DNA of 64,000 nucleotides from Chitinophagales bacterium (GCA_015654695.1 JAATGJ010000021.1:1-64000), one strand, 5' to 3'. Counted from the stretch's first letter, positions 52,901 through 62,249 are shown. The notes: a model not told the origin generated them from the letters alone. Numbers and translations are program-made.

Positions 52901-54034
52901 ATGTCCCATCGGGACATCTCGTGGTAACCAATCATAATGAATGTTCAAAACGTTCCATCGGAACGTTTGGTGCTATCCTTCGTCTGAATAAAATGCACCA
53001 TGCGTTCCTAAGGAACGCTCCTAAAACCGAAACATTCATTCTACCCACGAGGCGTTCCCATGGAACGCAGATAATCTGTGATTATTAATAAAGACGCCAT
53101 CGGTGCCGGTAAAATGTCCCACCAGGACATTTCGTGGGTAACTATCAATAACGAATGCTGAAAACGTTCCATCGGAACGTCTCGTGCTATCCTTATCCCG
53201 AACTATTTGCACCATGCGTCCCTATGGGACGCTCCCCAACCCGAAACTTTCATTCTACCCACGAGGCGTTCCGATGGAACGCGGACAAAATCCCTAACTA
53301 TTTTATCTACACACGATGTGTTCCGCTGGAACGCAGATAATCTCTGATTATTAATAAAGATACCGTCGTTACCGGTACAATGTCCCATCGGGACATCTGG
53401 CGGGTAACTATCAATAACAAATGTTCAAAACGTTCCAGCGGAACGTTTGGTGCTCTTCTTCACTCGAACAACATGCACCATGCGTTCCTAAAGAACGCTC
53501 TTTAATCCGAAACGTTTTTTCTACCCACTACCGACGAGGCGTTCCGATGGAACGCAGATAATCTCTGATTATTAATAACGACTCCATCGGTAACGGTACA
53601 ATGTCACATCGGGACATCTCGTGGGTAACTGTCAATAACGAACGTTCAAAACGTTCTGTCGGAACGTTTGGTGCTCTTCTTCACTCGAACAACATGCACC
53701 ATGCGTTCCTAAGGAACGCTCCTGAACCCCATACATCCATTCTGCACACGAGGCGTTCCGATGGAACGCAGATAATCTCTGATTATTAATAAAGATACCA
53801 TCAGTACCGGTACAATGTCCCATCGGGACATCTCGTGGGTAACCGATCCTAACGACTGTTCAAAACGTTCCATCGGAACGTCTCGTGCTATCCTTATCCC
53901 GAACTATTTGCACCATGCGTCCCTATGGGACGCTCCCCAACCCGAAACTTTCATTCTACCCACAAGGCGTTCCGATGGAACGCTGACAACATCCCTAACT
54001 ATTTTATCTACACACCATATGTTCCGCTGGAACA
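52901..54034. repeat. Array of 22 short palindromes in five superunits
   Basis: Twenty-two palindromes of 15-19 bp are spaced 48-62 bp apart centre to centre. Their cores are GTTCC..GGAAC or GTCCC..GGGAC with 1-5 bp loops, for example ATGTCCCATCGGGACAT (52901), AACGTTCCATCGGAACGTT (52949), GCGTTCCTAAGGAACGC (53002), GCGTCCCTATGGGACGC (53216) and GCGTTCCGATGGAACGC (53266). The order repeats with a period of about 214-266 bp: units start at 52901, 53114, 53380, 53601 and 53815. Spacers are conserved between units, so it is not a CRISPR. Units 2 and 5 share an extra GTTCCGCTGGAAC palindrome at the end. Confidence 0.92.
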
Positions 54035-54075
54035 CAAAACATCATTTCGTATATTTAATTATTAAACCTTAGTCC

Positions 54076-54537
54076 ATGTCCAACACCTATACACAACTCC
54101 ATATTCAATTGGTATTTGCTGTAAAATACCGGGCTGCTCTCATTCAGAAAGGATGGAAAGAAAGATTACACCAATACATTACAGGCATATTTCAAAAGAA
54201 TGAACACAAGATGCTGCAGATAAACAGCATGCCCGACCATATTCATATTTTCATTGGTCTGCGGCCACAACAATCCATATCCGCATTGGTGCAAAACGTA
54301 AAGTCAGAAAGCAGTAAATGGATCAAAGACAATAAACTTTGCAAATCTTCATTTGCCTGGCAGGAAGGCTTTGGCGCATTCTCCTATTCCAAAAGTCACG
54401 TGGACAGGGTGATACGTTATATCCAAAACCAGGAAACCCATCATAAGAAAGAAATATTTTTAGATGAATACCGGCGGATGCTGAAAGCTTTTGAAATTGA
54501 ATATGAGGAGCGATATATTTTTAAAGAACCCGGGTGA
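54076..54537 (+). mobile_element. IS200/RAYT-like Y1 transposase gene
   Basis: 153-residue single-domain HUH transposase of the Y1/TnpA type. The HUH motif is HIH (His55, His57) in SMPDHIHIFIGL; the catalytic Tyr is probably Tyr115 in DRVIRYIQNQETHHKKEIF. Other family positions are TQLHIQLVFAVKYR at the start and GFGAFSYSKSH. It lies 42 bp after the last palindrome of the array, and no second ORF (TnpB) accompanies it. This is the arrangement of REP-associated tyrosine transposases; a classic IS200 remains possible. It nicks single-stranded DNA at hairpins. Confidence 0.9.
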
Positions 54538-54540
54538 GTA

Positions 54541-54642
54541 ATCTGCTTATTAATGTTCAGGTCGTTCCCTTCGCTGAAATTGGGAACCTATTCGATGATT
54601 TGTTGCAGGCGGTTCAGATTTGGATGCTAAGATATTGTTTAC
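54541..54642. repeat. Right copy of the ~102-bp direct repeat (degraded ftcD 5' end)
   Basis: Second copy of the ftcD start region. The ATG has become CTG on the minus strand (CAG instead of CAT on the plus strand), so it cannot be translated from its normal start. Together with 52681-52782 it brackets the palindrome array and transposase. Confidence 0.85.
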
Positions 54643-54738
54643 ATAATCAACAAAATTTAAGATTTTCTTCAAAAATAAATTCACTAACTATGTATTAGCT
54701 TCAGACATTCCATCTATTTTGTCACCAAAACCCGAATT

Positions 54739-55713
54739 ATGAAAAAGCTCATCTTCCTATTAACAGCTACCTCTTTTTCAGCTCATCTTTTTGCATATCC
54801 TATTTCTCCGAGGCCTTTACGTAAGCTAATTGTCGAAAGTGAATATATTGTCTGGGCACGGGTATTAAACGTTGGCAGTATAAAATCCACAAAAAAAAAT
54901 GAAAACATCTGGGAAAAGGATTTCGCCCTAATCGTCATAACAGAGCTATTACAGGGCAAATTACAGACAGACACAATACGTGTATATTTCTGTTCGGGAA
55001 TGATTTGTCCGGCACCCGGTGTTTTATTTAAAAATGAGGAAGCTCTTATTTTCCTGGATAAACGTGAGAAAATGGAAGGTTATGAAGTTCATGCTTTGTC
55101 TTATGGGGTAAAACATGGTCTTAACCAGGATGAATATGAAACTTACAAGTCAAGGATAAAGGAAATGCAGACAATATTAAAAACCTATAATAAAAAAGAA
55201 TGTAGTGATATGGTTTTAGACTGGCTTGTGAAATGTGCTTCGGAGAAATGCACAAGGTGGGAAGGAATTTATGAATTATCACCTGAAAGCGATTTTATGT
55301 CTTATTATGACGGAGATGAAACAACCCGTAAGGATATTTTTCTAAGTAGCCAACACCGCAAAAGTTTATTTACTATCCTGCTTGCGATTGACACCTTGAA
55401 TTACTCTGATATGGGACTTGCTGATATTACAAGAGGGACTAACGATTCTTTGTTACTTGATTTTCTGAAATCAAGACTTTGTAGGTTCAACGAAGAATCT
55501 TTTTGGGAAGCGAAAAGTATAATGAAACGGATTGTCGATTTGACTGACGACAACGAACTAAAGAACATACTAAAAAAAGGAGATGACCTTTATTTTGGTT
55601 ACACAGACAAAGAAAAGGAAAAGATAAAAAAAATATTATCTGATTTTATTACAAACATGAAAGACAAAGGCTTAAAACAAAATCTGAGTAGTTTTGATAA
55701 GAACAACGTCTAG
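54739..55713 (+). CDS. Hypothetical secreted protein
   Basis: 324 residues with a signal peptide (1-19, HLFAYP). The N-terminal half (LIVESEYIVWARVLNVGSIK, IVITELLQGKLQTDTIRVYF, CSGMICPAPGVLFKNEEALI) is beta rich and resembles proteins with a Cys-x-Pro-type metal or redox pocket. The C-terminal half is helical and acidic. No family recognised. Confidence 0.6.
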   Translation: MKKLIFLLTATSFSAHLFAYPISPRPLRKLIVESEYIVWARVLNVGSIKSTKKNENIWEKDFALIVITELLQGKLQTDTIRVYFCSGMICPAPGVLFKNEEALIFLDKREKMEGYEVHALSYGVKHGLNQDEYETYKSRIKEMQTILKTYNKKECSDMVLDWLVKCASEKCTRWEGIYELSPESDFMSYYDGDETTRKDIFLSSQHRKSLFTILLAIDTLNYSDMGLADITRGTNDSLLLDFLKSRLCRFNEESFWEAKSIMKRIVDLTDDNELKNILKKGDDLYFGYTDKEKEKIKKILSDFITNMKDKGLKQNLSSFDKNNV

Positions 55714-55754
55714 AAGTTTTCTTTCGCCTTGTTTTGTGTCCGTTTAAAAAATAA

Positions 55755-55781
55755 CCCCGGCACACGAGATGCGAACCGGGG
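55755..55781. terminator. Bidirectional terminator
   Basis: Stem CCCCGG/CCGGGG with a 15-base loop, extended by AATA/TATT-like pairs. T-rich tails are seen on the minus strand (TTATTTTTTAA) and weakly on the plus strand. It lies between two convergent genes. Confidence 0.65.
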
Positions 55782-55800
55782 CTATTGAATTAAAAACAAT

Positions 55801-58371
55801 CTACTTTATCACCAACGCCTTGTCAATTAAAAATTGCAAATTAGCCCTATGAGCTTTTGTTTGTTCATTGGATGAACTGGCTTTGTTTAATTTCTCTTTT
55901 ATGTTCCTAAGTGTACTTAATGCAGCCGCTTTGGACGGATCATCATAACTTCCTCTTAACAAAATTGCTGCTACCGTTTTTACATACTCCGTCTGCAGGT
56001 TTTGCCGGTACAGGTTCACATCGCTTTTGATATCCGCATCAAAGACCATCGCCGTTACATCATTCATGATATTGGCGGAGGAATAGGTATTGCCGTACAA
56101 GGTTGTCCGGTTCGCTCTTGCCAGTGTAAATTCATTTAATATACAATCCAGAATATACGATTGCAGATAATAAACAGTCAGCTCCGGTTTGGGATCTTCA
56201 GAACGACCGAAGAAGTTAAAACCTCTTCTCTGCATTTGCAGGTAAGGGAAAAGATAACTGTCTGCGTCAAATGCATTGGGTGAAAAAATATAAGTATTCA
56301 ACACATCCAGTGCTTTTTTCTGGTATTCTACCGGAACAGGTGTAAATGGCGCTACGGAAGGATTCTGCCCGACAAAACTCCTGTCAATATAAATGCCGCC
56401 TATATACATAGCGATTGGAACAGCCATAGAATAACGCTGGTTGATCAGCATATTGTATTTCCAGCGCATATCAGCATAGGTATTGCCGGGTTTAGCATAT
56501 TTATCTTTTAATTTTCCCATCAGTTCATTCACCAATTTAAAACGGTCAGTGCCGTAAATAACCATATCACTACTCATATCCCAGGTATTCACACGGGGAT
56601 CAATACCGCCACCGATGAAGGCGATATCCGCATCATTGCCGAAAATGAGCTTGGGATCAGTGCTCCGGCTGAGTATTTTCTCCAACCCTGCCTTTTCATT
56701 TGCCGGGGAAAATGGTGTATATCCATACTCAATAGCCCAATTGTCATAAGGACCCGGCCTGGTCGTATAATAATCCGCCTGTTTGCTGTGATCAAGCGCT
56801 GCATTTACTGTAGAATAATCCATCACAGAACCGGTAACGCCATATTGCCTTGTCATATTCTTATCATTCAGTTCAGCGGGACTGAGCATGTGACTTGATT
56901 TCATATTATGATTGAGCCCCATCGTATGGCCCATTTCGTGCAGCACCAGTTCTGTATAGAATTGTTCTTTTAATGTAGCGAGTTCTTCAGGTGATGCGTC
57001 AAAGCATTCTGCAATAACATTGCCGGCTGCATACTGCATCTGCATACCTTTCGCCATATCGCAGTTCATAAAATGGTTGCGCATGGCTATCCATGACTTT
57101 GCATTACTTAATGAAGGATACCCGGTTGGTTTAAATACTTCCTGCTCACTCATGATAGCGCCTAAAAAACCAAAATCAATCGTAATATCCGAGCCGAGTA
57201 TCTGCCCTGTTCTGGGATTAACAAAGCTTGGCCCGATAGCATAACCAAGATCAGAAGAAACCCATCGTATTACATTGTAACGTATATCAGCAGGATCCCA
57301 CGTTGCAGTGTCGGGCATCATCTTCATCACTACTGCATTCTTAAAACCGGCTTTTTCAAATGCTTCATTCCATTTGTTACCTGCATTAAGAACAATTTGT
57401 CTTAACTCAACCGGTGTGGTGTTTTCCACCCACCATACAATGGGCTCTACTGGTTCGCTCATCGCAGCATTCGGATCTTTTTTGACGAGATGCCACCTGT
57501 TGATCATATCATAATAATAAATGGCTTTGGTGGAAGTCATATTATCCATTTCCTGGGTAAAATAACCAACACGGGGATCATCAAAGCGTGGCTTGTAATC
57601 ACTCTTCGGCATCTCTATAAAACTATGCTGCATTTTTACCCGCACATATCGTGCATCGGTGATGGATTTATCACCATAGTTAAGTGGTGTGGGGTTATCA
57701 TACGCCAATGAGACTACCACATCTGTATTATTCGGAAAAGAACGGATCTTTTCATAACCGGATTTGTCTGCCACAAAACTGCCTACGTTAAAGATGGCGC
57801 CGGGAGGAATGTTCGGAGGAAAATTGGGTTTCACCGGGTCTAATTTTTCACTCAGGAATAAACCATCCGCTTTTACCAGGTAACCCAGTGAATCTTCCGC
57901 CCCCACCTTATCCGCATAAAAAACCGCATCACTCACATCTACATTGGCCGCTTTGCTGATCGCATTGGCCGGATCGTAATAAAAATTGGTATTGCATCGT
58001 ATAAAATCCAGCCTGTTGTAATTTTTCGTAATCTTGAATACCCATGTTTCTCTTAGCATATTCTGGTTGAGAAAAAGACTACCGGGGCCGCCCATGGAAA
58101 AACTCTGGTAAATAACTTCTTTGTTCAACTGATCTTTCTTTATATACAGTTGCAGGCTGCCTGACACCGTATCCTGGTAAAGAGTGAACATGCCATCTAC
58201 TTTCTTTTTATCCTTAACAGCATCTTTCCAGAGGGAATCCCGTTTAGCAGCAACAGAATCCACTTTGACTTTTGGTTTTACCGGAACAGGCTTTTTAACC
58301 TGCGCGAAGATGGTACCCGAACAAGTGATGCAAAGCATGATGATGACCGGGATGCAGCGTTTTAATTTCAT
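55801..58371 (-). CDS. Giant secreted zinc metalloprotease (DUF5117/DUF5118 type), paralogue
   Basis: 856 residues with a signal peptide (1-23, GTIFAQ) and a basic Lys/Pro segment. The layout matches the gene at 25176-27710. The N-terminal region has PRVGYFTQEMDN. The catalytic site is LVLHEMGHTMGLNHN (about residue 476), with HExxHxxGxxH ligands, and VMDYSTVNAALDHSK after it. Sequence identity to the first copy is not obvious outside motifs, so the split is old. Substrate unknown. Confidence 0.87.
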   Translation of the reverse strand: MKLKRCIPVIIMLCITCSGTIFAQVKKPVPVKPKVKVDSVAAKRDSLWKDAVKDKKKVDGMFTLYQDTVSGSLQLYIKKDQLNKEVIYQSFSMGGPGSLFLNQNMLRETWVFKITKNYNRLDFIRCNTNFYYDPANAISKAANVDVSDAVFYADKVGAEDSLGYLVKADGLFLSEKLDPVKPNFPPNIPPGAIFNVGSFVADKSGYEKIRSFPNNTDVVVSLAYDNPTPLNYGDKSITDARYVRVKMQHSFIEMPKSDYKPRFDDPRVGYFTQEMDNMTSTKAIYYYDMINRWHLVKKDPNAAMSEPVEPIVWWVENTTPVELRQIVLNAGNKWNEAFEKAGFKNAVVMKMMPDTATWDPADIRYNVIRWVSSDLGYAIGPSFVNPRTGQILGSDITIDFGFLGAIMSEQEVFKPTGYPSLSNAKSWIAMRNHFMNCDMAKGMQMQYAAGNVIAECFDASPEELATLKEQFYTELVLHEMGHTMGLNHNMKSSHMLSPAELNDKNMTRQYGVTGSVMDYSTVNAALDHSKQADYYTTRPGPYDNWAIEYGYTPFSPANEKAGLEKILSRSTDPKLIFGNDADIAFIGGGIDPRVNTWDMSSDMVIYGTDRFKLVNELMGKLKDKYAKPGNTYADMRWKYNMLINQRYSMAVPIAMYIGGIYIDRSFVGQNPSVAPFTPVPVEYQKKALDVLNTYIFSPNAFDADSYLFPYLQMQRRGFNFFGRSEDPKPELTVYYLQSYILDCILNEFTLARANRTTLYGNTYSSANIMNDVTAMVFDADIKSDVNLYRQNLQTEYVKTVAAILLRGSYDDPSKAAALSTLRNIKEKLNKASSSNEQTKAHRANLQFLIDKALVIK

Positions 58372-58703
58372 AACAGTTTATTTTTTTAAATATACAGGAA
58401 AATACAGATTTGTATTTATCAAAAAATAGTTGTCTTGCCGGCAGTGCCTCCATTTGGCTTTTCCCATTCTTGAAACACGACAGGAATAAACACCACAGAT
58501 TTTTGTAGTACTATAAAAAAACCATGATAAAATTAATTAACCCGCAAATGTTTTGGGCTAAGCCCATTTGTAATCTAATTGATTTGCCCCGGCCTTAAGG
58601 CCGGGGCAAATGATAACACTATCTGGGCTGGGCTTTAGCCCCCAACATTTGATCTGATTATTTTAATACAAAATATTTAACGGGAAGGTATGGCTATGAA
58701 TGG
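58372..58703. repeat. Gap with a nested cruciform repeat (58545-58651)
   Basis: No gene in 332 bp. The repeat has a perfect 30-bp palindrome (58582-58611, arms ATTTGCCCCGGCCTT). It is flanked by inverted arms: CAAATGTTTTGGGCTAAGCC at 58545 and GGGCTTTAGCCCCCAACATT at 58630, differing at about three positions. Confidence 0.65.
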
Positions 58704-60875
58704 TCATTCTCCTGTTTCTGCCTCGGAAGATTTAGTGCCGCCAACAAATATCTTCTTCACGGCTTTTCCAAACTTATTGAGGTTATCAATTTGTTCCTGT
58801 ATAGGTGTAAGCGTAAGGTCCTGTGACTGCATACCGCTTTCCAGGTTTTCCGCCTGTTTTTGTTCAGGGTAAAGTAGAATACAATTGTTTCGGGGAAAAT
58901 GCCTGATAAGTTTTGAAGGCAATGTATCCATATAGGAGTTATAAGACAGCGTTCCTTTCCTGGCACTGATAGCAACAATAAGATCATCGCCGCTTATCTC
59001 CCTAGACAGGATAAGAAAATCCTCCATGTCCTCGAACGGCCTGTAGGTTACTTCTACATAACTCCTGTTGATCTTTAATTCTTTTTGAAAAGCTACCCGG
59101 GTTTCTTCTGAACAGCAAACAAGCAATTTCGCGCCTGCCTGTTTGGATAACATCACGATCTTTTTTACCCAATGCTTAAAGCCAATTTCATATTCCGCAT
59201 TTTTGGCCAATGCCAATACTATCTTTTTTGTTGTATTCACCGGTTGGTTTAAGCGGCATACATATACAGTCTCCCATGTACTGTCCAGAATATTGCGGGT
59301 GGCAGTACCAAACAGGCTATTGAATAATATGTTAGTAGTGCTTCCTGCCTTTTCATCCCATTCAATGACCACATCGGAGATCAGTATTTCTTTTACCGCC
59401 CTTGCTACTCCATTCGTCATATTCAGATCCACACGTGTAAGCAATTGTACCCTTGTTTCGGTACCCGCAGCATGTATGATGGCCCGCTCCATATTCTGGT
59501 TATTCAGCAGCACCTTCTCCCTTACACGATCAGCCTGGTCTGCATCCTGCACCACAGTAAGCAAGTAAACGGGTGTACGCTCCCTTTCATTGATCATTAC
59601 CGCAAAGTCAATCAATCCTTCAATTTTCTCAGGGTCGTTCACAGGTATCAGTATCCGTTCGTGTATGTTAATTACATCAGGCAGCTTTCCTGTTTCGGTG
59701 ATCGCTATTCTTTTGCCCGCATTGGCTGTAACAAATGAACCCACCATACAGGTAACCAGTATAAGAATTACAGTTCCGTTCAGTACATGCTCGTCAACAA
59801 TGCCGAGGTTATACCCGATCAAAATGATAGCAATGGTAGCAGCAGCATGAGAAGTGCTTAATCCGAAAATCAGTTTACGCTGGTCAGCGGAATAACGGAA
59901 TATCTTTTGGGTAAAAAAAGCGGCTACCCATTTTGAAGCAAGAGCCATCGCAGTTAATGCGCCGGCAATGATCAATGCCTGCGGCCCTTTTAATAAAACC
60001 CGCAGGTCAACCACCATACCCACGCTGATCAGGAAAAAAGGGATAAAGATAGCATTACCGGTAAATTGTATCCGGTTCATCAACGGAGATGTATGAGGTA
60101 TCAGTTGGTTCAATGCCAACCCGGCAAGGAAGGCCCCGATGATTCCTTCTACTCCGGCTAATTGTGCTAAAAAAGCGGCGAGAAAAACCATCGCCAGTAC
60201 AAATACAAAATGGGTGGTCTGGTCATCTTTTATTTTCTTAAAGAACCAGCGGCCAATCATGGGAAATCCAAAAAGGATAAATAACGCAAATACCAAAAAC
60301 GAAAGGCTCAGACGTATCCAGAATTCCTGTGTCAGGCTTCCCTGTGCTGAGCCTACAATAATGGGCAGCATTAACAGAACAGCCGTATCAGTAATGATAG
60401 TACCCCCGACAGTAACCGTTACGGCTTCATTTTTGGTAATACCCATACGGCTGGCCAGCGGATAAGCCACCAGGGTATGAGTAGAGAACATACTGGATAC
60501 AAGTAATGATGCCAGCAGGTTAAAATGCAACACATAGTAACATAATGCAAAACCAAGCGCTAAGGGAATAGCGAAAGTGAAAAACCCAAAGACAAGACTT
60601 TTGTAGGTGTTTTTTTTAAATTCCGCCATGTCCAGTTCAAGACCGGCAAGGAACATGATGTAGAGTAAACCGGCCTTTCCAAAAAGATCAATACTTCCTT
60701 TGGCTACGATATTAAATCCATGATCGCCAATTGCCATACCGGCCAGTATTAACCCTATTATACTTGGAATCCGCAGCTTTCGCAGTAGTATGGGCGCCAG
60801 TAAAATAATAAACAGTACGATGGTGAAGATCGGTACCGGGTCCTGCAAAGGGAATATGATCTTCAGTAATGACAT
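58704..60875 (-). CDS. Cation:proton antiporter (CPA2) with universal-stress-like domain
   Basis: 723 residues. The first 400 hold about 12 transmembrane segments of a CPA2 Na+/H+ or K+/H+ antiporter: LLRKLRIPSIIGLILAGMAI, AGLLYIMFLAGLELDM, LVAYPLASRMGITKNEAV, GIIGAFLAGLALNQL. The C-terminal 300 (about 415-690) form universal-stress-protein-like repeats (ERILIPVNDPEKIEGLIDFA; KIVLALAKNAEYEIGF), as in Bacteroidota antiporters. Ion specificity is not readable. Confidence 0.9.
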   Translation of the reverse strand: MSLLKIIFPLQDPVPIFTIVLFIILLAPILLRKLRIPSIIGLILAGMAIGDHGFNIVAKGSIDLFGKAGLLYIMFLAGLELDMAEFKKNTYKSLVFGFFTFAIPLALGFALCYYVLHFNLLASLLVSSMFSTHTLVAYPLASRMGITKNEAVTVTVGGTIITDTAVLLMLPIIVGSAQGSLTQEFWIRLSLSFLVFALFILFGFPMIGRWFFKKIKDDQTTHFVFVLAMVFLAAFLAQLAGVEGIIGAFLAGLALNQLIPHTSPLMNRIQFTGNAIFIPFFLISVGMVVDLRVLLKGPQALIIAGALTAMALASKWVAAFFTQKIFRYSADQRKLIFGLSTSHAAATIAIILIGYNLGIVDEHVLNGTVILILVTCMVGSFVTANAGKRIAITETGKLPDVINIHERILIPVNDPEKIEGLIDFAVMINERERTPVYLLTVVQDADQADRVREKVLLNNQNMERAIIHAAGTETRVQLLTRVDLNMTNGVARAVKEILISDVVIEWDEKAGSTTNILFNSLFGTATRNILDSTWETVYVCRLNQPVNTTKKIVLALAKNAEYEIGFKHWVKKIVMLSKQAGAKLLVCCSEETRVAFQKELKINRSYVEVTYRPFEDMEDFLILSREISGDDLIVAISARKGTLSYNSYMDTLPSKLIRHFPRNNCILLYPEQKQAENLESGMQSQDLTLTPIQEQIDNLNKFGKAVKKIFVGGTKSSEAETGE

Positions 60876-60980
60876 GAATATAAATTAAGCAAAAAACGTC
60901 CGGGAAAAATAAGGCTTGCTCTTGACATGATTCGGTGAAAGCTTACCATCCTGCAAAATTCGTCAATAAAAGCCTAAATA

Positions 60981-62249
60981 TTATGCCATATTTCCATTTA
61001 TCATCACTTTATCAACCAGGCTGGAACCGAATGCATAAGGGATATACGCCAATGAAGGAATCGCTTTGGTAAAAATAAGGTTTGCTTTTTTACCCACCAT
61101 GATACTGCCCACTTCATTTTGTAATTCCATAGCATAAGCCCCGTTAATGGTGGCGGCATTAATAGCTTCTTCCGGCAGCATCTTCATCTGGATGCAACTC
61201 ATCGCGATCACCAGGTTCATATTACCGGATGGTGAAGAACCGGGATTATAGTCAGTAGCTAATGCAATGGCACAACCGGCATCAATTAATTTTCGCGCAG
61301 GTTGAAATGGCATCCGGAGAAAGAAAGCAGCGGTCGGCAATAAAGAACTAATACCCCTCCAAACCTCCCCTGAAGGGGAGGCTTTCAAGCCTCCTAAAAT
61401 TGAAATGTCATTCTCTGTCAGTGTTTCTAAATGATCTAATGAAATAGCATTTAATTTAATTCCGGTTTCAATACCACCAATAGAATTAAGCTGGTTGACA
61501 TGCAATTTTGGCTTTAGGCCATAACTCATTCCCGCTTTACAAATAGTCTCGGTTTCCCCCGGTGAGAAGAAACCAGTTTCACAAAACACGTCAATATAAT
61601 CAGCCAGTTTTTCTTTGGCGATCACCGGCAGCATTTCGTTTATGATGAGATCAATATATCCCTGGTGGTCTTCCTTATATTCCAGGGGATAAGTATGTGC
61701 GCCAAGAAAACTTGCTTTAATAGAAAGATTGGATTTCTCTTTCAGCTTTTTAATCACACGAAGCATTTTCAGTTCACCTTCTACAGTCAACCCGTAACCG
61801 CTTTTTATTTCAATGGCGCCAGTACCGAGTTGACGAACTTCTTCCAGTCTTTTCCAGGCAAGATTGAATAATTCGCTTTCAGAAGCCGCATGTAGTTTTT
61901 TTGCTGAATTAAGGATGCCGCCACCCTTTGCCGCTATATCAGCATAGCTTAGTCCTTTTATTTTATCTATGAATTCATCTTCGCGGCTGGCAGCAAAAAC
62001 AAGGTGTGTATGTGAGTCACACCAGGCAGGCAGTATTGTTTGACCCGATGCATCAATAGTATTTACAAAGTCTGAAATACGATATTGTATCTCCGCCATT
62101 TTACCATAAGATGCTACCAGACCATCCTGCACGACCAGGTATGCGTTTTCAATACAAGGAAGTTTAGCCAGTTGTTTTCCCCTTAATAAAGAATTTTCTT
62201 CCCGTACACCAGCCAGTAGTTTAATATTAGTGATCAGTAGCGAAGCCAT
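60981..62249 (-). CDS. hutI: Imidazolonepropionase
   Basis: 422 residues from ATG 62249. Amidohydrolase fold: metal ligands HTH in WCDSHTHLVFA, EIKSGYGLTVEGELKM, FLGAHTYP, KLHVNQLN, and the Asp in ALATDYNPGSSPSG. It hydrolyses imidazolone-5-propionate to N-formimidoyl-glutamate in histidine degradation. A 14-residue stretch GGLKASPSGEVWRG near residue 290-305 is not expected; it corresponds to a palindromic repeat inserted in frame at about 61356-61397. It lies between otherwise conserved NDISIL and SSLLPTAAFFLRM. Confidence 0.93.
   Translation of the reverse strand: MASLLITNIKLLAGVREENSLLRGKQLAKLPCIENAYLVVQDGLVASYGKMAEIQYRISDFVNTIDASGQTILPAWCDSHTHLVFAASREDEFIDKIKGLSYADIAAKGGGILNSAKKLHAASESELFNLAWKRLEEVRQLGTGAIEIKSGYGLTVEGELKMLRVIKKLKEKSNLSIKASFLGAHTYPLEYKEDHQGYIDLIINEMLPVIAKEKLADYIDVFCETGFFSPGETETICKAGMSYGLKPKLHVNQLNSIGGIETGIKLNAISLDHLETLTENDISILGGLKASPSGEVWRGISSLLPTAAFFLRMPFQPARKLIDAGCAIALATDYNPGSSPSGNMNLVIAMSCIQMKMLPEEAINAATINGAYAMELQNEVGSIMVGKKANLIFTKAIPSLAYIPYAFGSSLVDKVMINGNMA
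61356..61397. repeat. Palindromic element within hutI
   Basis: On the plus strand: CCCCTCCAAACCTCCCCTGA, then AGGGGAGGCTTTCAAGCCTC. Two overlapping hairpins are formed, CCTCCCC/GGGGAGG (61364-61381) and GGAGGCTT/AAGCCTCC (61377-61394). The insert keeps the frame. Confidence 0.75.

Noticed and set aside
52901-54034. CRISPR array, because of short palindromic repeats at regular spacing
   Set aside because: Spacers recur in each superunit and are not unique, palindromes differ between positions, and no cas genes are present.
52792-54072. Short ORFs of 60-98 codons inside the palindrome array
   Set aside because: They follow the repeat unit and read the same low-complexity sequence in both directions; no protein-like conservation or starts.
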